A stretch of DNA of 64,000 bases from Paenibacillus sp. J2TS4 (GTDB taxonomy: Bacteria > Bacillota > Bacilli > Paenibacillales > NBRC-103111): the NCBI RefSeq assembly GCF_018403245.1, contig NZ_BOSH01000005.1, forward strand, positions 248,001 through 312,000. Direction: 5' to 3'. Positions within the stretch are counted from its first letter, which is position 1. Each line of letters opens with the position of its first letter. Of the stretch, positions 45,247-54,868 are shown piece by piece. The notes below the pieces were generated by a model. It was given only the letters and a program-made list of their open reading frames with translations, was not told the DNA's origin and did not search any database. A program made the translations under genes and the position numbers.

Positions 45247-45423
45247 TCATTCTGGTTCAAAACAGGGAACAACTTTACCATCAGTGAATTCTTCTACAAT
45301 TTGTCCCTGAGATGTCTTATATACAATGTATGTGTCGTTAGCTTTGGCATCCAACTTAGCACGCTCACCTGTGAGTTTAATGAGTTTCTGAAGATCCTTG
45401 ATTTGATTCATTGGTTGCACCAT
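45247..45423 (-). CDS. Small conserved-looking hypothetical protein
   Basis: A 58-residue protein from ATG 45423 (AAGGG six bases ahead), or 54 residues from the in-frame ATG at 45411. It has a helical N-terminus (IKDLQKLIKLTGERAKLDAK) followed by short beta strands (DTYIVYKTSQGQIVEEF). The composition and ribosome binding site are convincing. Short Firmicute proteins of similar layout exist without assigned function. Confidence 0.55.
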   Translation of the reverse strand: MVQPMNQIKDLQKLIKLTGERAKLDAKANDTYIVYKTSQGQIVEEFTDGKVVPCFEPE

Positions 45424-45673
45424 TCAATCCCTTAAATATCAGTATTGATTCTAACTATAACATATGATGAGATTTTAGATTGAATCATTCATGTTCAACC
45501 GAAAATAGCATTAACCCTCTTATAGAGAGTAAAAATAGTGTACTATCTTCTATCGACAGACACTCTGCAATTCTATTAGCAATTACCAGGTGCATTATTC
45601 TTGGGCCCATAATTCTTCTCACCCTTCAAAAAAATTCCGCCTCATAGGGTAATGGAATCCATGTTCTATCCAA
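45424..45673. other. Intergenic, nothing recognised
   Basis: AT-rich spacer between the small hypothetical gene and the HIT gene. It may hold the promoter of the small gene. No open frame with family resemblance. Confidence 0.4.
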
Positions 45674-46003
45674 TTATCTTATAGGTGTACCAAAAGCTAT
45701 ATGCCAGTGTAAATGTTTTGAATCTTGGTACTTTCCTAAATTTGTTATCACTCGGCAAGCACCTTGTTCAGATACTACATCAGACGCAACTTTTTTTACT
45801 ACGGATAACAGTTCAACAAGCAATCCAGTATCGCTGTCTTCCAAGGTAATTAGCGATGATATATGCCTTTTAGGAATTACAACAATATGTACAGGATAGA
45901 ATGGGCGTGTATGATGGTAAGCAAGCACATTTTCGGTCTCGTAAACTTTATTCACAGGTGTCTTTCCACTTAGAACCTCATCACAATAGAAATCTACTGA
46001 CAT
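45674..46003 (-). CDS. HIT-family protein
   Basis: A 109-residue histidine-triad protein. HLHWHIAFG at the C-terminus is the H-x-H-x-H catalytic triad, and the PKRHISSL and DVVSEQGACRVI segments match the family core. HIT proteins hydrolyse or transfer nucleotides, for example from adenosine 5'-phosphoramidates. It is short but complete. GGGAGGG precedes the ATG. Confidence 0.88.
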   Translation of the reverse strand: MSVDFYCDEVLSGKTPVNKVYETENVLAYHHTRPFYPVHIVVIPKRHISSLITLEDSDTGLLVELLSVVKKVASDVVSEQGACRVITNLGKYQDSKHLHWHIAFGTPIR

Positions 46004-46428
46004 TCTATTCCCTCCCTACAAAAATAATCTTTCATCAATGAAAAACATCACCTCATTATACCATATATTGGAATTATCTTTGTTGTATCACTTAAAATTT
46101 TACTCGTAGTCCGTAGAAAAGTAGTGCGTTTCATTGGATGGTAGCAAACCCCTGTGTCGGTTTAAACAAATTTAGACCTGGAAACAGCTTCCGGACAAAC
46201 TATTCAGGTTATACAGAAAATCTTTACCTGCTTCCGAAAATCTTACTTTGTTGAAATCACTTTCCCGGAATAAGGGAACATCGCAACAGCCTTCCTTCGA
46301 CAAGTTCAAACAAAAAAAGAAAAGACGATGTCCCGGGAGGGATACGCCTTTTCTGAACTGCACCCTGTCAAGTAGACAGCATTATCCATACACCTGCCAA
46401 CTCGGGACATACTCCAGGTTAGTTTAAA
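46004..46428. other. Spacer with possible mobile-element remains
   Basis: No clear gene. A 63-residue minus-strand frame (46172-46363) has no family resemblance. GCACCCTGTCAAGTAGACAG at 46361-46380 resembles the end of an IS3-type element but has no partner repeat. No terminator for the permease gene is visible. Confidence 0.35.
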
Positions 46429-47259
46429 TCAACCTTTGGATCCAGTCAGAGCAATCCCTTCGATAAAGTATCTCTGCAGCACAATGAACATCGCGATCAT
46501 CGGCAATGTCGCCATTAACGTGCCGGCCATCATCGTCGGATAATCGGTGGTGTACTGCCCCTTCAGCGACGCGATCCCCGCGGCCAATGTCATCTTGTCC
46601 GGCGAAGTGTTCACGATCAGCGGCCACAGCAATTCGTTCCATGAAGCCAACGCGGTGAAGATGGTCAAGGCAATGAGCGCCGGCTTCACCATCGGCAGCA
46701 TGATGCGCCAGTAGGTGAGGAAGTGATTGCACCCGTCCAATTTCGCGGCTTCCTCCACATCTTTGGGCAGCGTCATAAAAAATTGTCTCAGCAAAAACGT
46801 GCCGAATGCGCTAAAGATGCCCGGAACGATCAAAGCTTGAAGCGAGTTCAGCCAGCCCAAATCCTTCATAATGAGAAATTGCGGAATAATGAAAATTTGA
46901 CTGGGAACCATCAATACGGACAAACAAAGCATAAATAAAAAGTTTCTTCCCGGAAATTCGATTCTCGCGAAGGCGTAAGCCGCCATGGAACATAACAGAA
47001 CTTGACCCAATGTCCGCGAGATGGTCGTGATCGCGGTGTTGAAGTAATATTTGTCAAAAGGCAGCACCCGCAACACTTCCGTGTAATTTTCCCATACCAA
47101 ACGGGACGGTAAAATAACGGGCGGCACTTGAGCCGCTTCGCTAAACGTCTTCACCGAAGTAAGCAGCATCCAGATGAAAGGTCCTACCATCAGGGCCGCT
47201 CCGAAACATAGAATAGCGTGAATCGCAAGCCGACCGAACGTACGGTTTCGCACTAACAT
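46429..47259 (-). CDS. Carbohydrate ABC transporter permease, MalG/AraQ type
   Basis: A 276-residue permease with six membrane segments. The EAA loop is around DVEEAAKLDGCNHFLTYWRI. The C-terminus is QRYFIEGIALTGSKG, the typical end of CUT1 MalG-like subunits. It follows the MalF-like permease by 27 bases and forms the end of a three-gene transport operon. Confidence 0.9.
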   Translation of the reverse strand: MLVRNRTFGRLAIHAILCFGAALMVGPFIWMLLTSVKTFSEAAQVPPVILPSRLVWENYTEVLRVLPFDKYYFNTAITTISRTLGQVLLCSMAAYAFARIEFPGRNFLFMLCLSVLMVPSQIFIIPQFLIMKDLGWLNSLQALIVPGIFSAFGTFLLRQFFMTLPKDVEEAAKLDGCNHFLTYWRIMLPMVKPALIALTIFTALASWNELLWPLIVNTSPDKMTLAAGIASLKGQYTTDYPTMMAGTLMATLPMIAMFIVLQRYFIEGIALTGSKG

Positions 47260-47286
47260 TCCCTTTCTCCCCTTCCAACCTTCCTC

Positions 47287-48240
47287 TTAATAATGAACCC
47301 ATTTTTTCTGTAATTTCATCTGCACCGCGGTGATCATTAAAATGACGGCGAACAGCGTCACAGCGATGGCGGCGGCGTAACCCTTATTGTTCGTTACAAA
47401 AGCATACTTATAGAACAGGTAAACGACGCTTTGGGTACTCTCAAGCACGGAAGGGCTCGCATTTTGCACGATTATAAATAGCAAATCGAACACTTGGAAT
47501 GCAGCGATCAATCCCATGATCGTCACAAAAAACAACGTAGGCGTCAACAACGGCAGCGTAATATGGAAAAAGCGCACAAACGGTCCGGCCCCGTCCATCT
47601 CCGCCGCCTCGTAGTAGGAGCCGGATATGCCTTGAAGACCGGAAAGCAGAATGACGATATTGGTGCCCAGCGAACTCCAGATCGCAACGGCGATAATCGA
47701 ATAGAGCGCAATATTCGCGTCGGTGACGAACGCTATTTTATCGATGGACAACAGGCTGAGCAAATAATTGATCAGACCGTACTCGGTATTGTACAACCAT
47801 TTCCAGACCATACCGATGGCCGCGGGCATCGTCACGACAGGCAAAAAATAAAGTGTGCGATAAACCGATTGCCCTTTGATTTTCTGATTCAGCATCACCG
47901 CAATGATCGTCGATAACGCAATCGATATAGGCACGACCAACAAGGTATAGACAAACGTATTGCGGAACGCCTTGAGGACTTCCGCATCCTGCATCATATT
48001 CTTATAATTGTCGAGACCGGTCCAGTGATATTTGCCGAAATCTCCCCACTCCGTAAAACTGAAAAAAATCGTTTGGAAAACGGGCCATACATAGAAGATC
48101 AGCAAACCGATCACCGTCGGCGCGATCATCAGGTAGGCCCATGTATAATCTTGCCGTTTAAACGTGCTTAAGCCCCTGCGAGGTCGGGGGGAATTGCCGC
48201 TTATACCGATGCTCTTCTTGCTTGCATGCTCGGCGTTCAT
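47287..48240 (-). CDS. Carbohydrate ABC transporter permease, MalF/UgpA type
   Basis: A 317-residue permease with an N-terminal cytosolic tail, six membrane segments and the EAA loop around SGSYYEAAEMDGAGPFVRFF. It pairs with the MalG-like protein encoded next. The ATG follows AAGGAGAGG. Confidence 0.9.
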   Translation of the reverse strand: MNAEHASKKSIGISGNSPRPRRGLSTFKRQDYTWAYLMIAPTVIGLLIFYVWPVFQTIFFSFTEWGDFGKYHWTGLDNYKNMMQDAEVLKAFRNTFVYTLLVVPISIALSTIIAVMLNQKIKGQSVYRTLYFLPVVTMPAAIGMVWKWLYNTEYGLINYLLSLLSIDKIAFVTDANIALYSIIAVAIWSSLGTNIVILLSGLQGISGSYYEAAEMDGAGPFVRFFHITLPLLTPTLFFVTIMGLIAAFQVFDLLFIIVQNASPSVLESTQSVVYLFYKYAFVTNNKGYAAAIAVTLFAVILMITAVQMKLQKKWVHY

Positions 48241-48318
48241 TCCTTAACCTCTCCTTCGAAATAAGATGGTAATCGGCTCTGTACCGATGACAGAGCCGAC
48301 AACGTGTCTTGCCATTTA

Positions 48319-49602
48319 TTATTCTTTCGATAGAATTTTGTTCATCTCGTCGGCCAACTGTTTGGCCGCGTCTTCGATGCTCATCGAGCCTTCCCAAGCT
48401 CTTCCCAGGATTTCGGTCTCTTTTTCCTGCCATTCGGAAGTCAGCTTGGATACCGGGAACGGCATACCGTACTCCGTGGAATCGATGAACACTTGCAAGT
48501 CCAACTCCGTATTGGATTTCACCCAAGCGCCCTCCGTCCCTTTAAACGCCGGAATCGTCGTTCCCGTCTCCCCTAAAATTTCGGCCGCTTCTTTAGACCC
48601 CAAATAGTTAATGAATTTCCAAGCCTCTTCGGGGTGCTTGGTTTTCGCGGATAAGGCGTAGCTGACGCCGTGCATAACCGTAGCGCGCTTCTCCCCTTTC
48701 GGCAGCAAGGTTACGCCGATATTGCCTTTCAGCGCCTCCGCCTTCATCAAAGCCCCCTGATACCAGGAACCTCCGAAATACAAAGCGCTTTTGCCTGATT
48801 CGAACAACGTATTGCCCGGCGTTTCGCTTAATTGAGCGAAGGTCGGCGAAATGCCTTCTTGGATCATGTCGGTCAAAAATTTAAGTCCGGCGATCGCTTC
48901 GGGCTTATCGTATCCTGACGACTTTTTGTCTTCCGATATCACATATCCGCCCGCTTGGAAGATCGTATTATAGAAGGCGCCCTGGTTCCACAGTTCCGCG
49001 CTGAAGCCGTAGATCCCTTTGGAAGTGTCCGTCAATGAAGCGGCAACCTCCTTGAGCTTGGCCCAGTCCCAAGTATCGTCGGGATATGGCAGACCGGCAT
49101 CGTCGAATATTTTCTTATTGTAGTACAACGCAACCGTGTCGTAGTATCCCGGCAACGCATAAGGTTTGCCGTCATAGGAATACAGATCGATCAACGCTTT
49201 CGGGTAATGGTTCAGGTCAACCCCGTCCGCAGCGACCCGATCGCCGATCGGAGCGAGCATGTCGTTTAGAGCGTATTTCAGAAAGTTCGGACCGTTCATC
49301 CAGAGCACATCGGGCAAAGCGCCGCCCGTTGCCGCCGCCTCCATTTTCACCCAATATTGTTCCCAAGGCGTAAGCTCCATCTTGACTTCAATATTCGGAT
49401 GGGCATCTTGGAATTTCCGAATAATTTCTTCATAAGCGGACTGCATGTTTTTATCCCACAATGCATAAGTAATGGTGACTTTGTCCCCCTTGCCGCCCTT
49501 TTCGGTTGCCGCAGGCGAATCGCCCGAGCCGCCCCCGCCTGAACACGCTTGCAGAAAAAGCATGACCAGCACCAACGGCCATACGAACCACTGTTTTTTC
49601 AA
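48319..49602 (-). CDS. Extracellular sugar-binding lipoprotein, CUT1 type
   Basis: From the TTG at 49602 (a perfect GAGGAGGT eight bases ahead) it encodes 427 residues. The signal peptide ends in the lipobox FLQAC. The mature protein has family 1 solute-binding features: ITYALWDKNMQSAYEEIIRK, PDVLWMNGPNFLKY and YYDTVALYYNKKIFDDAGLP. A longer reading up to 49794 includes a non-secretory N-terminus and is unlikely. It heads the operon with the two permeases. It is divergent from a histidine kinase/response regulator pair that probably senses the same sugar. Confidence 0.9.
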   Translation of the reverse strand: MKKQWFVWPLVLVMLFLQACSGGGGSGDSPAATEKGGKGDKVTITYALWDKNMQSAYEEIIRKFQDAHPNIEVKMELTPWEQYWVKMEAAATGGALPDVLWMNGPNFLKYALNDMLAPIGDRVAADGVDLNHYPKALIDLYSYDGKPYALPGYYDTVALYYNKKIFDDAGLPYPDDTWDWAKLKEVAASLTDTSKGIYGFSAELWNQGAFYNTIFQAGGYVISEDKKSSGYDKPEAIAGLKFLTDMIQEGISPTFAQLSETPGNTLFESGKSALYFGGSWYQGALMKAEALKGNIGVTLLPKGEKRATVMHGVSYALSAKTKHPEEAWKFINYLGSKEAAEILGETGTTIPAFKGTEGAWVKSNTELDLQVFIDSTEYGMPFPVSKLTSEWQEKETEILGRAWEGSMSIEDAAKQLADEMNKILSKE

Positions 49603-49862
49603 TTTTATTACCTCCTCAACGCGTCTAGCTTGTTTGTATGTTTCAAGCGATTTCATTATATACAAAGAAGGTCCGCTTGAAGGGCATACCCGGTCTTCGC
49701 CGCAGAGGACAATGATCTTCAAATGCCGAACGCGGAATGACAATTTATACAAAAATGCACCCGAAAGAGACGTTCGTTCACTTCCTGCCGCCATTTCATC
49801 TTTTAATAGCGTGATATAATAGTAGAATACAGCAATCTTAAACGGACACGAGGCGGTGCAGC

Positions 49863-51596
49863 ATGCGGATAGGACACAGGCTTATGAGAATAGCCGGACT
49901 CCGTTCTTTAAAACATAGATTGACGCTTCTATTATTACTATCTACGATCATTCCGCTCGCGTTCATCGGTCCGATCTCCTATTATTCCATGTACTCCATC
50001 TTAAAAAATAAAGCGGAAACCGGCGTGATCAACAATTTACACCAAATGCGAACGTCCCTGGAAAATACACTGAATCAATTAAACCACGTTTCGCAGCAGT
50101 TGACCTTTGACGGCAGAGTGGGCAAAAACATCGAGCGCTACATCAATGCGAGCCATTACGAGAAACGGGCGCTGCACGAAGAAATATCGAACCAAATCAA
50201 TCTGGTTCAATTTACGAATCCTTCGATCGGCTTGATGTTCTACTTCTTCCAGTCGACGGATACGAAATTGTTCGAAACCTTTAGTGTGCGAGACGACTTC
50301 AATATCGATCACCTCTCGGTGATGATGGAATTTAAAACGATGACTTACTTTAACCCGCATCCGTCGGTAAGTACGCTGAATAACAACGACGTGTTGTCTA
50401 TCTTAAGACAGGTGCGGCTGCCCGAACGGGACGATTTGTTTTTATATATCGAAACGGACCCTAAGCTGCTGGACGAGATTTTAAATCCGAACGAAGGAAA
50501 TTTCGCGACTCTGCTAGTCGATAACCGAAATCGAATTGCTTATAGTCAGCATACCGCCGAATTCCCGATCGGGTCGCTCTTCGAGCAAGGGATAAAAGGG
50601 GAGGCGAGCCAGGACAATTATTTTTTTGAGGAGAAGAGCAACCAAGGCTGGAAAGTGGTGGCCGTCATTTCCAAGTCGGCTTACAATAATGAAATTCATC
50701 AATGGGTGCGGCATTATATTCTTTTTGCCATTCTGTCCATCGCGCTGGGCCTTTCGTTGGCTTGGCTCATCTGGCGTACCGTCTACCGCCCGCTGATGCT
50801 GCTCAGCAGAGACATCCGGCATTTCAAAGATAATCACGAATATACTCGCCTATTGAAACCAACCGCTTCTATGATCGAATTCGAGCAATTACAGGGAGAA
50901 TTTCGGAGCATGAGTCAACGAATCGGGGAATTAATTACGGAAGTGGCCGCGAACGAGCAGCGGAAAGCCCAGCTTGAAGTGGAGAAGCTCATGCACCAGA
51001 TCAACCCTCATTTTCTGTACAATTCCTTGGATACGGTTCGCTGGCTGGCGCGAGCCAACGGGCAGCAAGATATTGACCGGCTCGTCTCGACGTTGACGAA
51101 GGTGCTCTATTATAATCTTGGCAAACAAGAGGTTTCGACGATTAAGGAAGAGATGGATGCGCTGCAAAATTATGTTACGCTGCAAGGCATTCGCTACAAT
51201 TTTCAATTCAATGTCCAAATGTACGCCGAGCCGGACGCCCTGGATTTGCCTATTCCGCGATTTATTCTGCAGCCGTTGGTCGAGAATTCGCTATACCACG
51301 GTCTGAACGAGGAGAACGGGCGAATTGAAGTGAACATTTCCAAGCAAGGGGATACGCATGTCGTATTGAGAGTCTGTGACAACGGAAGCGGCATGACAGA
51401 GGAACAGATTCGGAAGTTATTGGATGGCGAGGATGGCAAGCAAGCGGGAATGGGCATCGGTCTGCGGTATGTCCATCGGATCATGAAGTTTAAATACGGT
51501 GAACGGGCCAATCTCGACATTCGCAGCCAGGTCGGCAAGGGAACGTGCATTGCGTTAACCCTGCCTATTGCCAGCGGGGAGGAACGAAGTGAATGA
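49863..51596 (+). CDS. YesM-type sensor histidine kinase
   Basis: A 577-residue kinase with a membrane helix at about 22-42, an extracellular sensing domain, a second membrane helix (about 285-305) and a HAMP region. The kinase core has the His-kinase box INPHFLYNSLDTVRW (the His is phosphorylated) and an HATPase domain with N-box LVENSLYHGLNE, VCDNGSGM and MGIGLRYVHRIM. This is the LytS/YesM class that pairs with AraC-type response regulators. Its last four bases overlap the regulator gene (ATGA). Confidence 0.92.
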   Translation: MRIGHRLMRIAGLRSLKHRLTLLLLLSTIIPLAFIGPISYYSMYSILKNKAETGVINNLHQMRTSLENTLNQLNHVSQQLTFDGRVGKNIERYINASHYEKRALHEEISNQINLVQFTNPSIGLMFYFFQSTDTKLFETFSVRDDFNIDHLSVMMEFKTMTYFNPHPSVSTLNNNDVLSILRQVRLPERDDLFLYIETDPKLLDEILNPNEGNFATLLVDNRNRIAYSQHTAEFPIGSLFEQGIKGEASQDNYFFEEKSNQGWKVVAVISKSAYNNEIHQWVRHYILFAILSIALGLSLAWLIWRTVYRPLMLLSRDIRHFKDNHEYTRLLKPTASMIEFEQLQGEFRSMSQRIGELITEVAANEQRKAQLEVEKLMHQINPHFLYNSLDTVRWLARANGQQDIDRLVSTLTKVLYYNLGKQEVSTIKEEMDALQNYVTLQGIRYNFQFNVQMYAEPDALDLPIPRFILQPLVENSLYHGLNEENGRIEVNISKQGDTHVVLRVCDNGSGMTEEQIRKLLDGEDGKQAGMGIGLRYVHRIMKFKYGERANLDIRSQVGKGTCIALTLPIASGEERSE

Positions 51597-52645
51597 CTAA
51601 GGTGCTTGTTGTGGACGACGATTATTTGGTGCGTAAAGGCTTTATTGCGATGATGCCGTGGAAGCGTTACGGGATGGAAGTGGCGGGCGAAGCGGAAAGC
51701 GCGAAGAAAGCGCTGGAATTTATGGCCGATCATCCCGTCGATCTGTTAATTACCGACCTGCATATGCCCGTCATGTCCGGGCTTGAACTAATGCGCGAAG
51801 TCCGGCGACTCTACCCTCATATCCATATGGTCGTGCTCACCTTTCACGATAAGTTCGATTATATTCAGGAAGCGCTTCGGATGGGAGCGATCGATTATAT
51901 TACGAAAGTAGAATTGGAAGATGAGAAGATGGATGAAGTGCTGCGGAGAATTCGGGAACGCAATGGAAGCGGGGACGTTCAGCCATCGTTCTACGGACAG
52001 CTGCCGAGCGGCGAAGTCTCGCCTTCCGGCGAACAACTGCGAACGGAGTCTCTGCTCCATCGGTGGGCGGAGGGAAAATGGACGGTCGACGACGAGGAAT
52101 GCACGGCGTTGATTGACGAAACGTTGCAGCTCCAACCCTCCCCCGCTCGTCTGCAAGACGGATGGCAGAAGGGGTACGAGGAGTGGAAAACATTGCTGCC
52201 GCCGGATTCGTGCCCCTCACCCGATGCGGACCGAATGACAACGTGGGACGATGGGTTGGCATGGATTCAAGCGCTCAAGACGGCGGTCGGGAATCGAATC
52301 ACCGACATCCCGTATGCGCCCGAGATGATTCATTGCATTGTAAAAGCGCAGGCGCTCATTCAAGGCGAATTCCAATCCGATCTCACTTTGACCGACGTCG
52401 CCAAGCGAGTAGGAATGAGCCGAAGTTATTTCAGCCGCTGTTTTCACGATATTACAGGCCGAACTTTTAACGATTATACGCGGGAAGTGCGCATGAAACA
52501 TTCGGAGAAATTGTTGAAGCAAACCAATAAGCCGATTCATTGGGTGGCGATGGAATCCGGCTATCCGAACGAAAAATATTTCTCCAAAGTGTTTCGCAAA
52601 TGGACCGGTATGCTGCCAAGCGAGTTTCGCAAATTGTACGGTTAA
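51593..52645 (+). CDS. YesN-type response regulator with AraC DNA-binding domain
   Basis: A 350-residue protein. The receiver domain has the acidic pair VVDDD, the phospho-acceptor Asp in LLITDLHMPVMSG (about residue 54), the conserved Thr in VVLTFHDKFDY and the Lys in YITKVELEDE. The C-terminal AraC domain (about 250-350) has both helix-turn-helices: TLTDVAKRVGMSRSYFSRCF and ESGYPNEKYFSKVFRKWTG. The middle part is short and variable. It should activate the divergent transporter operon or the downstream binding-protein gene. Confidence 0.92.
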   Translation: MTKVLVVDDDYLVRKGFIAMMPWKRYGMEVAGEAESAKKALEFMADHPVDLLITDLHMPVMSGLELMREVRRLYPHIHMVVLTFHDKFDYIQEALRMGAIDYITKVELEDEKMDEVLRRIRERNGSGDVQPSFYGQLPSGEVSPSGEQLRTESLLHRWAEGKWTVDDEECTALIDETLQLQPSPARLQDGWQKGYEEWKTLLPPDSCPSPDADRMTTWDDGLAWIQALKTAVGNRITDIPYAPEMIHCIVKAQALIQGEFQSDLTLTDVAKRVGMSRSYFSRCFHDITGRTFNDYTREVRMKHSEKLLKQTNKPIHWVAMESGYPNEKYFSKVFRKWTGMLPSEFRKLYG

Positions 52646-52685
52646 CCGCATTGAACTTGTCAAGGAGAGTCAAGGAGGGATGGCG

Positions 52686-54383
52686 ATGAAGAAGAGCGGC
52701 AAAAGGAATTGTGCGGGGCGGAAGCTTTATACACCTGGGATGATGGTCTCGATCCTGCTCCTGCCCCTGTTCTCCGGTCTGGTTCTGGCGGGATGCGACC
52801 ATGGTGAAATTGCCGGCCTTGCGGCGGACACGGTAGACGAAAGTGCGTCCGATGCCGCCCTCGATTCGCCCGTGGACCCGTTCCGGCTTCCGTATCCGGT
52901 AGAAATGTCGGTCGTCAAGAATGTTCCGCCCGGACTGACGCTGCAGGAAGGCGAAACGATCGAGAACAATTCGTTCACCGATTACTATTATAAGAAAACA
53001 AATATTAAGTTTAAGGTCGATTGGTACGCTTCCGACAATAATTACACGCAGAAGCTCCATCTGGCCGTCGAAAGCAACGTGCTGCCGGACGCCATGATCG
53101 TCGACGAACCGATGTTCAGGCAATTGGCGGAGTACGGTCAAATCGAAGATTTAACCGATGCTTACGGCAAGTACGCCTCGACACTTATGAAGGAAATATA
53201 CGCTTCCTCCGGGATAAGCGTGCTGGAAAATGCGACGATCGACGGCAAGTTAATGGCGCTTCCCAATATTTCGATCCAGGCCGATTCCGTCAGCATGCTG
53301 TGGGTGCGGCAGGATTGGCTGGGCCGGCTCGGGCTGGCGCCGCCCCGTACGATGGAAGACGTCATAACGATTGCGAAGGCGTTCGTGGAAGGCGATCCGG
53401 ACGGCAACGGCCTGAAGGATACGGTCGGATTATCCGGCACCAAAACAAACCTCTACGCTTTAGCCGGTATGTATGATTTCACGGGAATTTTCGCCGCGCA
53501 TGACGCTTTTCCGGGATTGTGGCTGCGGGATGACGAGGGGCGGATCGTCTATGGCTCCACCCGGCCCGAAACGAAGCATGCGCTCGAAACAATTCGCGGC
53601 ATGTATGCGTCCGGCTTAATCGATCCCGATTTTCCCTACCGGACGGAACCGATGGATCTGTTGTCCGCAGGCCGAAGCGGCATGTTCTTCGGTTCATGGT
53701 TCTCCCCTTGGAACATCGTCGAAGCGGTGAAACAAGATCCGTCGGCCGATTGGCGGCCCTATTTAATCGCGGATGCCAACGGCCGTTATAACACGCAGAA
53801 AATGCCGGTCAGTTCCTATTACCTGGTCGTGCGCAAAGGGTTCGCCCACCCCGAAGCGGCGATTGTCTATGCGAACCAGCATTTAGCGGACTCCCGGCTG
53901 CCGGATGGGGAGTACAACCAATTGGATCCGGGGATGATTATTCCGCTCTCCCCCCTTTATTTGACCATCGATTATGCCGACGCCGTCTCCCGTAAATATG
54001 CGGCGCTTGTTCAAGTCGTGGAGGGGAAAGCCCCGCCTGATTCGTTATCCCCTGAAATGAGGGGGCATTACAACCGATGGCTGCGAAGAGAACAGCAGCT
54101 GGAGAACAATGTCAGCGATTGGGCCGCTCCCCACGCCTATTTGTATGGGGGCGAGATTGTAACGCGGAAGATGGATAAAGAGGTCTATAATCAATTTACA
54201 TCGATGACACCGGCTATGGAACGCAAATGGGATACCCTGCTCAAGCTCGAAAACGAAACATTCTACAAAATCGTTCTGGGCGAAATCCCTGTCGATTCGT
54301 TCGATGATTTTGTGAACGAGTGGTACGCCCAAGGCGGACAAACGATCATAGAGGAAATTGAAGAACGGATCGACAACCGTTGA
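52686..54383 (+). CDS. Large extracellular binding lipoprotein following the two-component system
   Basis: From the ATG at 52686 (AAGGAGG at ideal spacing; an ATG at 52680 is too close) it encodes 565 residues. The signal peptide ends in the lipobox LVLAGC. The mature part matches LplA-like family 1 binding proteins: MLWVRQDWLGRLGL and GDPDGNGLKDTVGLSG, a calcium-loop-like motif. No permease follows, so it either serves another transporter or works as an extracellular sugar sensor for the YesM-type kinase encoded just upstream. The second option is an inference from gene order. Confidence 0.85.
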   Translation: MKKSGKRNCAGRKLYTPGMMVSILLLPLFSGLVLAGCDHGEIAGLAADTVDESASDAALDSPVDPFRLPYPVEMSVVKNVPPGLTLQEGETIENNSFTDYYYKKTNIKFKVDWYASDNNYTQKLHLAVESNVLPDAMIVDEPMFRQLAEYGQIEDLTDAYGKYASTLMKEIYASSGISVLENATIDGKLMALPNISIQADSVSMLWVRQDWLGRLGLAPPRTMEDVITIAKAFVEGDPDGNGLKDTVGLSGTKTNLYALAGMYDFTGIFAAHDAFPGLWLRDDEGRIVYGSTRPETKHALETIRGMYASGLIDPDFPYRTEPMDLLSAGRSGMFFGSWFSPWNIVEAVKQDPSADWRPYLIADANGRYNTQKMPVSSYYLVVRKGFAHPEAAIVYANQHLADSRLPDGEYNQLDPGMIIPLSPLYLTIDYADAVSRKYAALVQVVEGKAPPDSLSPEMRGHYNRWLRREQQLENNVSDWAAPHAYLYGGEIVTRKMDKEVYNQFTSMTPAMERKWDTLLKLENETFYKIVLGEIPVDSFDDFVNEWYAQGGQTIIEEIEERIDNR

Positions 54384-54760
54384 ATGACCGTGATCGCTAA
54401 GCTAGGATCGGATGATCCCGTCTCGCATCTTTTGTTCATATTTTACGATATATATATCATATAACAATAAGTGGTAAACGATTTAGCTGTAATTTATGCA
54501 GGTAAATTCAGGCGAATGGCAGAAAGTGATTAAAGTAAATGGAAAAACTGCACTTAAAATCGAGGATTTTGGCTGAAATCGCCTTTTTCGCACAAACTAG
54601 CTGCGGTTTTTCCACTTAGTTTCCGTCCCTCGCCCTAGAGGAGCAAACTAGCTGTAAGAAATCCAGTTAGGAACGTCCATACTGCCGGAAAAGTCCAACA
54701 AACGATATACGCCAGAAAAGTAGGCAAAACCACCTAATGCCTCAGTAAAACACCCCATAT
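54384..54760. other. Intergenic region with short direct repeats
   Basis: About 380 bases without a gene. CAAACTAGCTG occurs twice (54593-54603 and 54644-54654), each within a longer, diverged context of the form AGCTG...TCC-A-TTAG. Such arrangements recall dispersed non-coding repeats of Paenibacillus genomes, but I cannot verify that here. Confidence 0.4.
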
Positions 54761-54813
54761 TGAAAAAAAGGCTTCCCGTCCACATCTACGTCTGTGGAGG
54801 AAGCCCTCGTTTT
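54761..54813. terminator. Bidirectional intrinsic terminator
   Basis: GGCTTCC, a mismatch, TCCACA, loop, TGTGGA, GGAAGCC form a 13-bp stem. On the minus strand it is followed by TTTTTTT and on the plus strand by CTCGTTTT. It ends the leftward DeoR/transport operon and may also stop the rightward binding-protein transcript. Confidence 0.85.
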
Positions 54814-54868
54814 AAGTATATGTTTTCAAATTGTTCTACTAGATATCTTTGGCTCCTGATTCGTTAGT

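Noticed and set aside
46361..46380. Possible IS3-type end GCACCCTGTCAAGTAGACAG
   Set aside because: No partner inverted repeat or transposase sequence nearby, so not listed as a mobile element.
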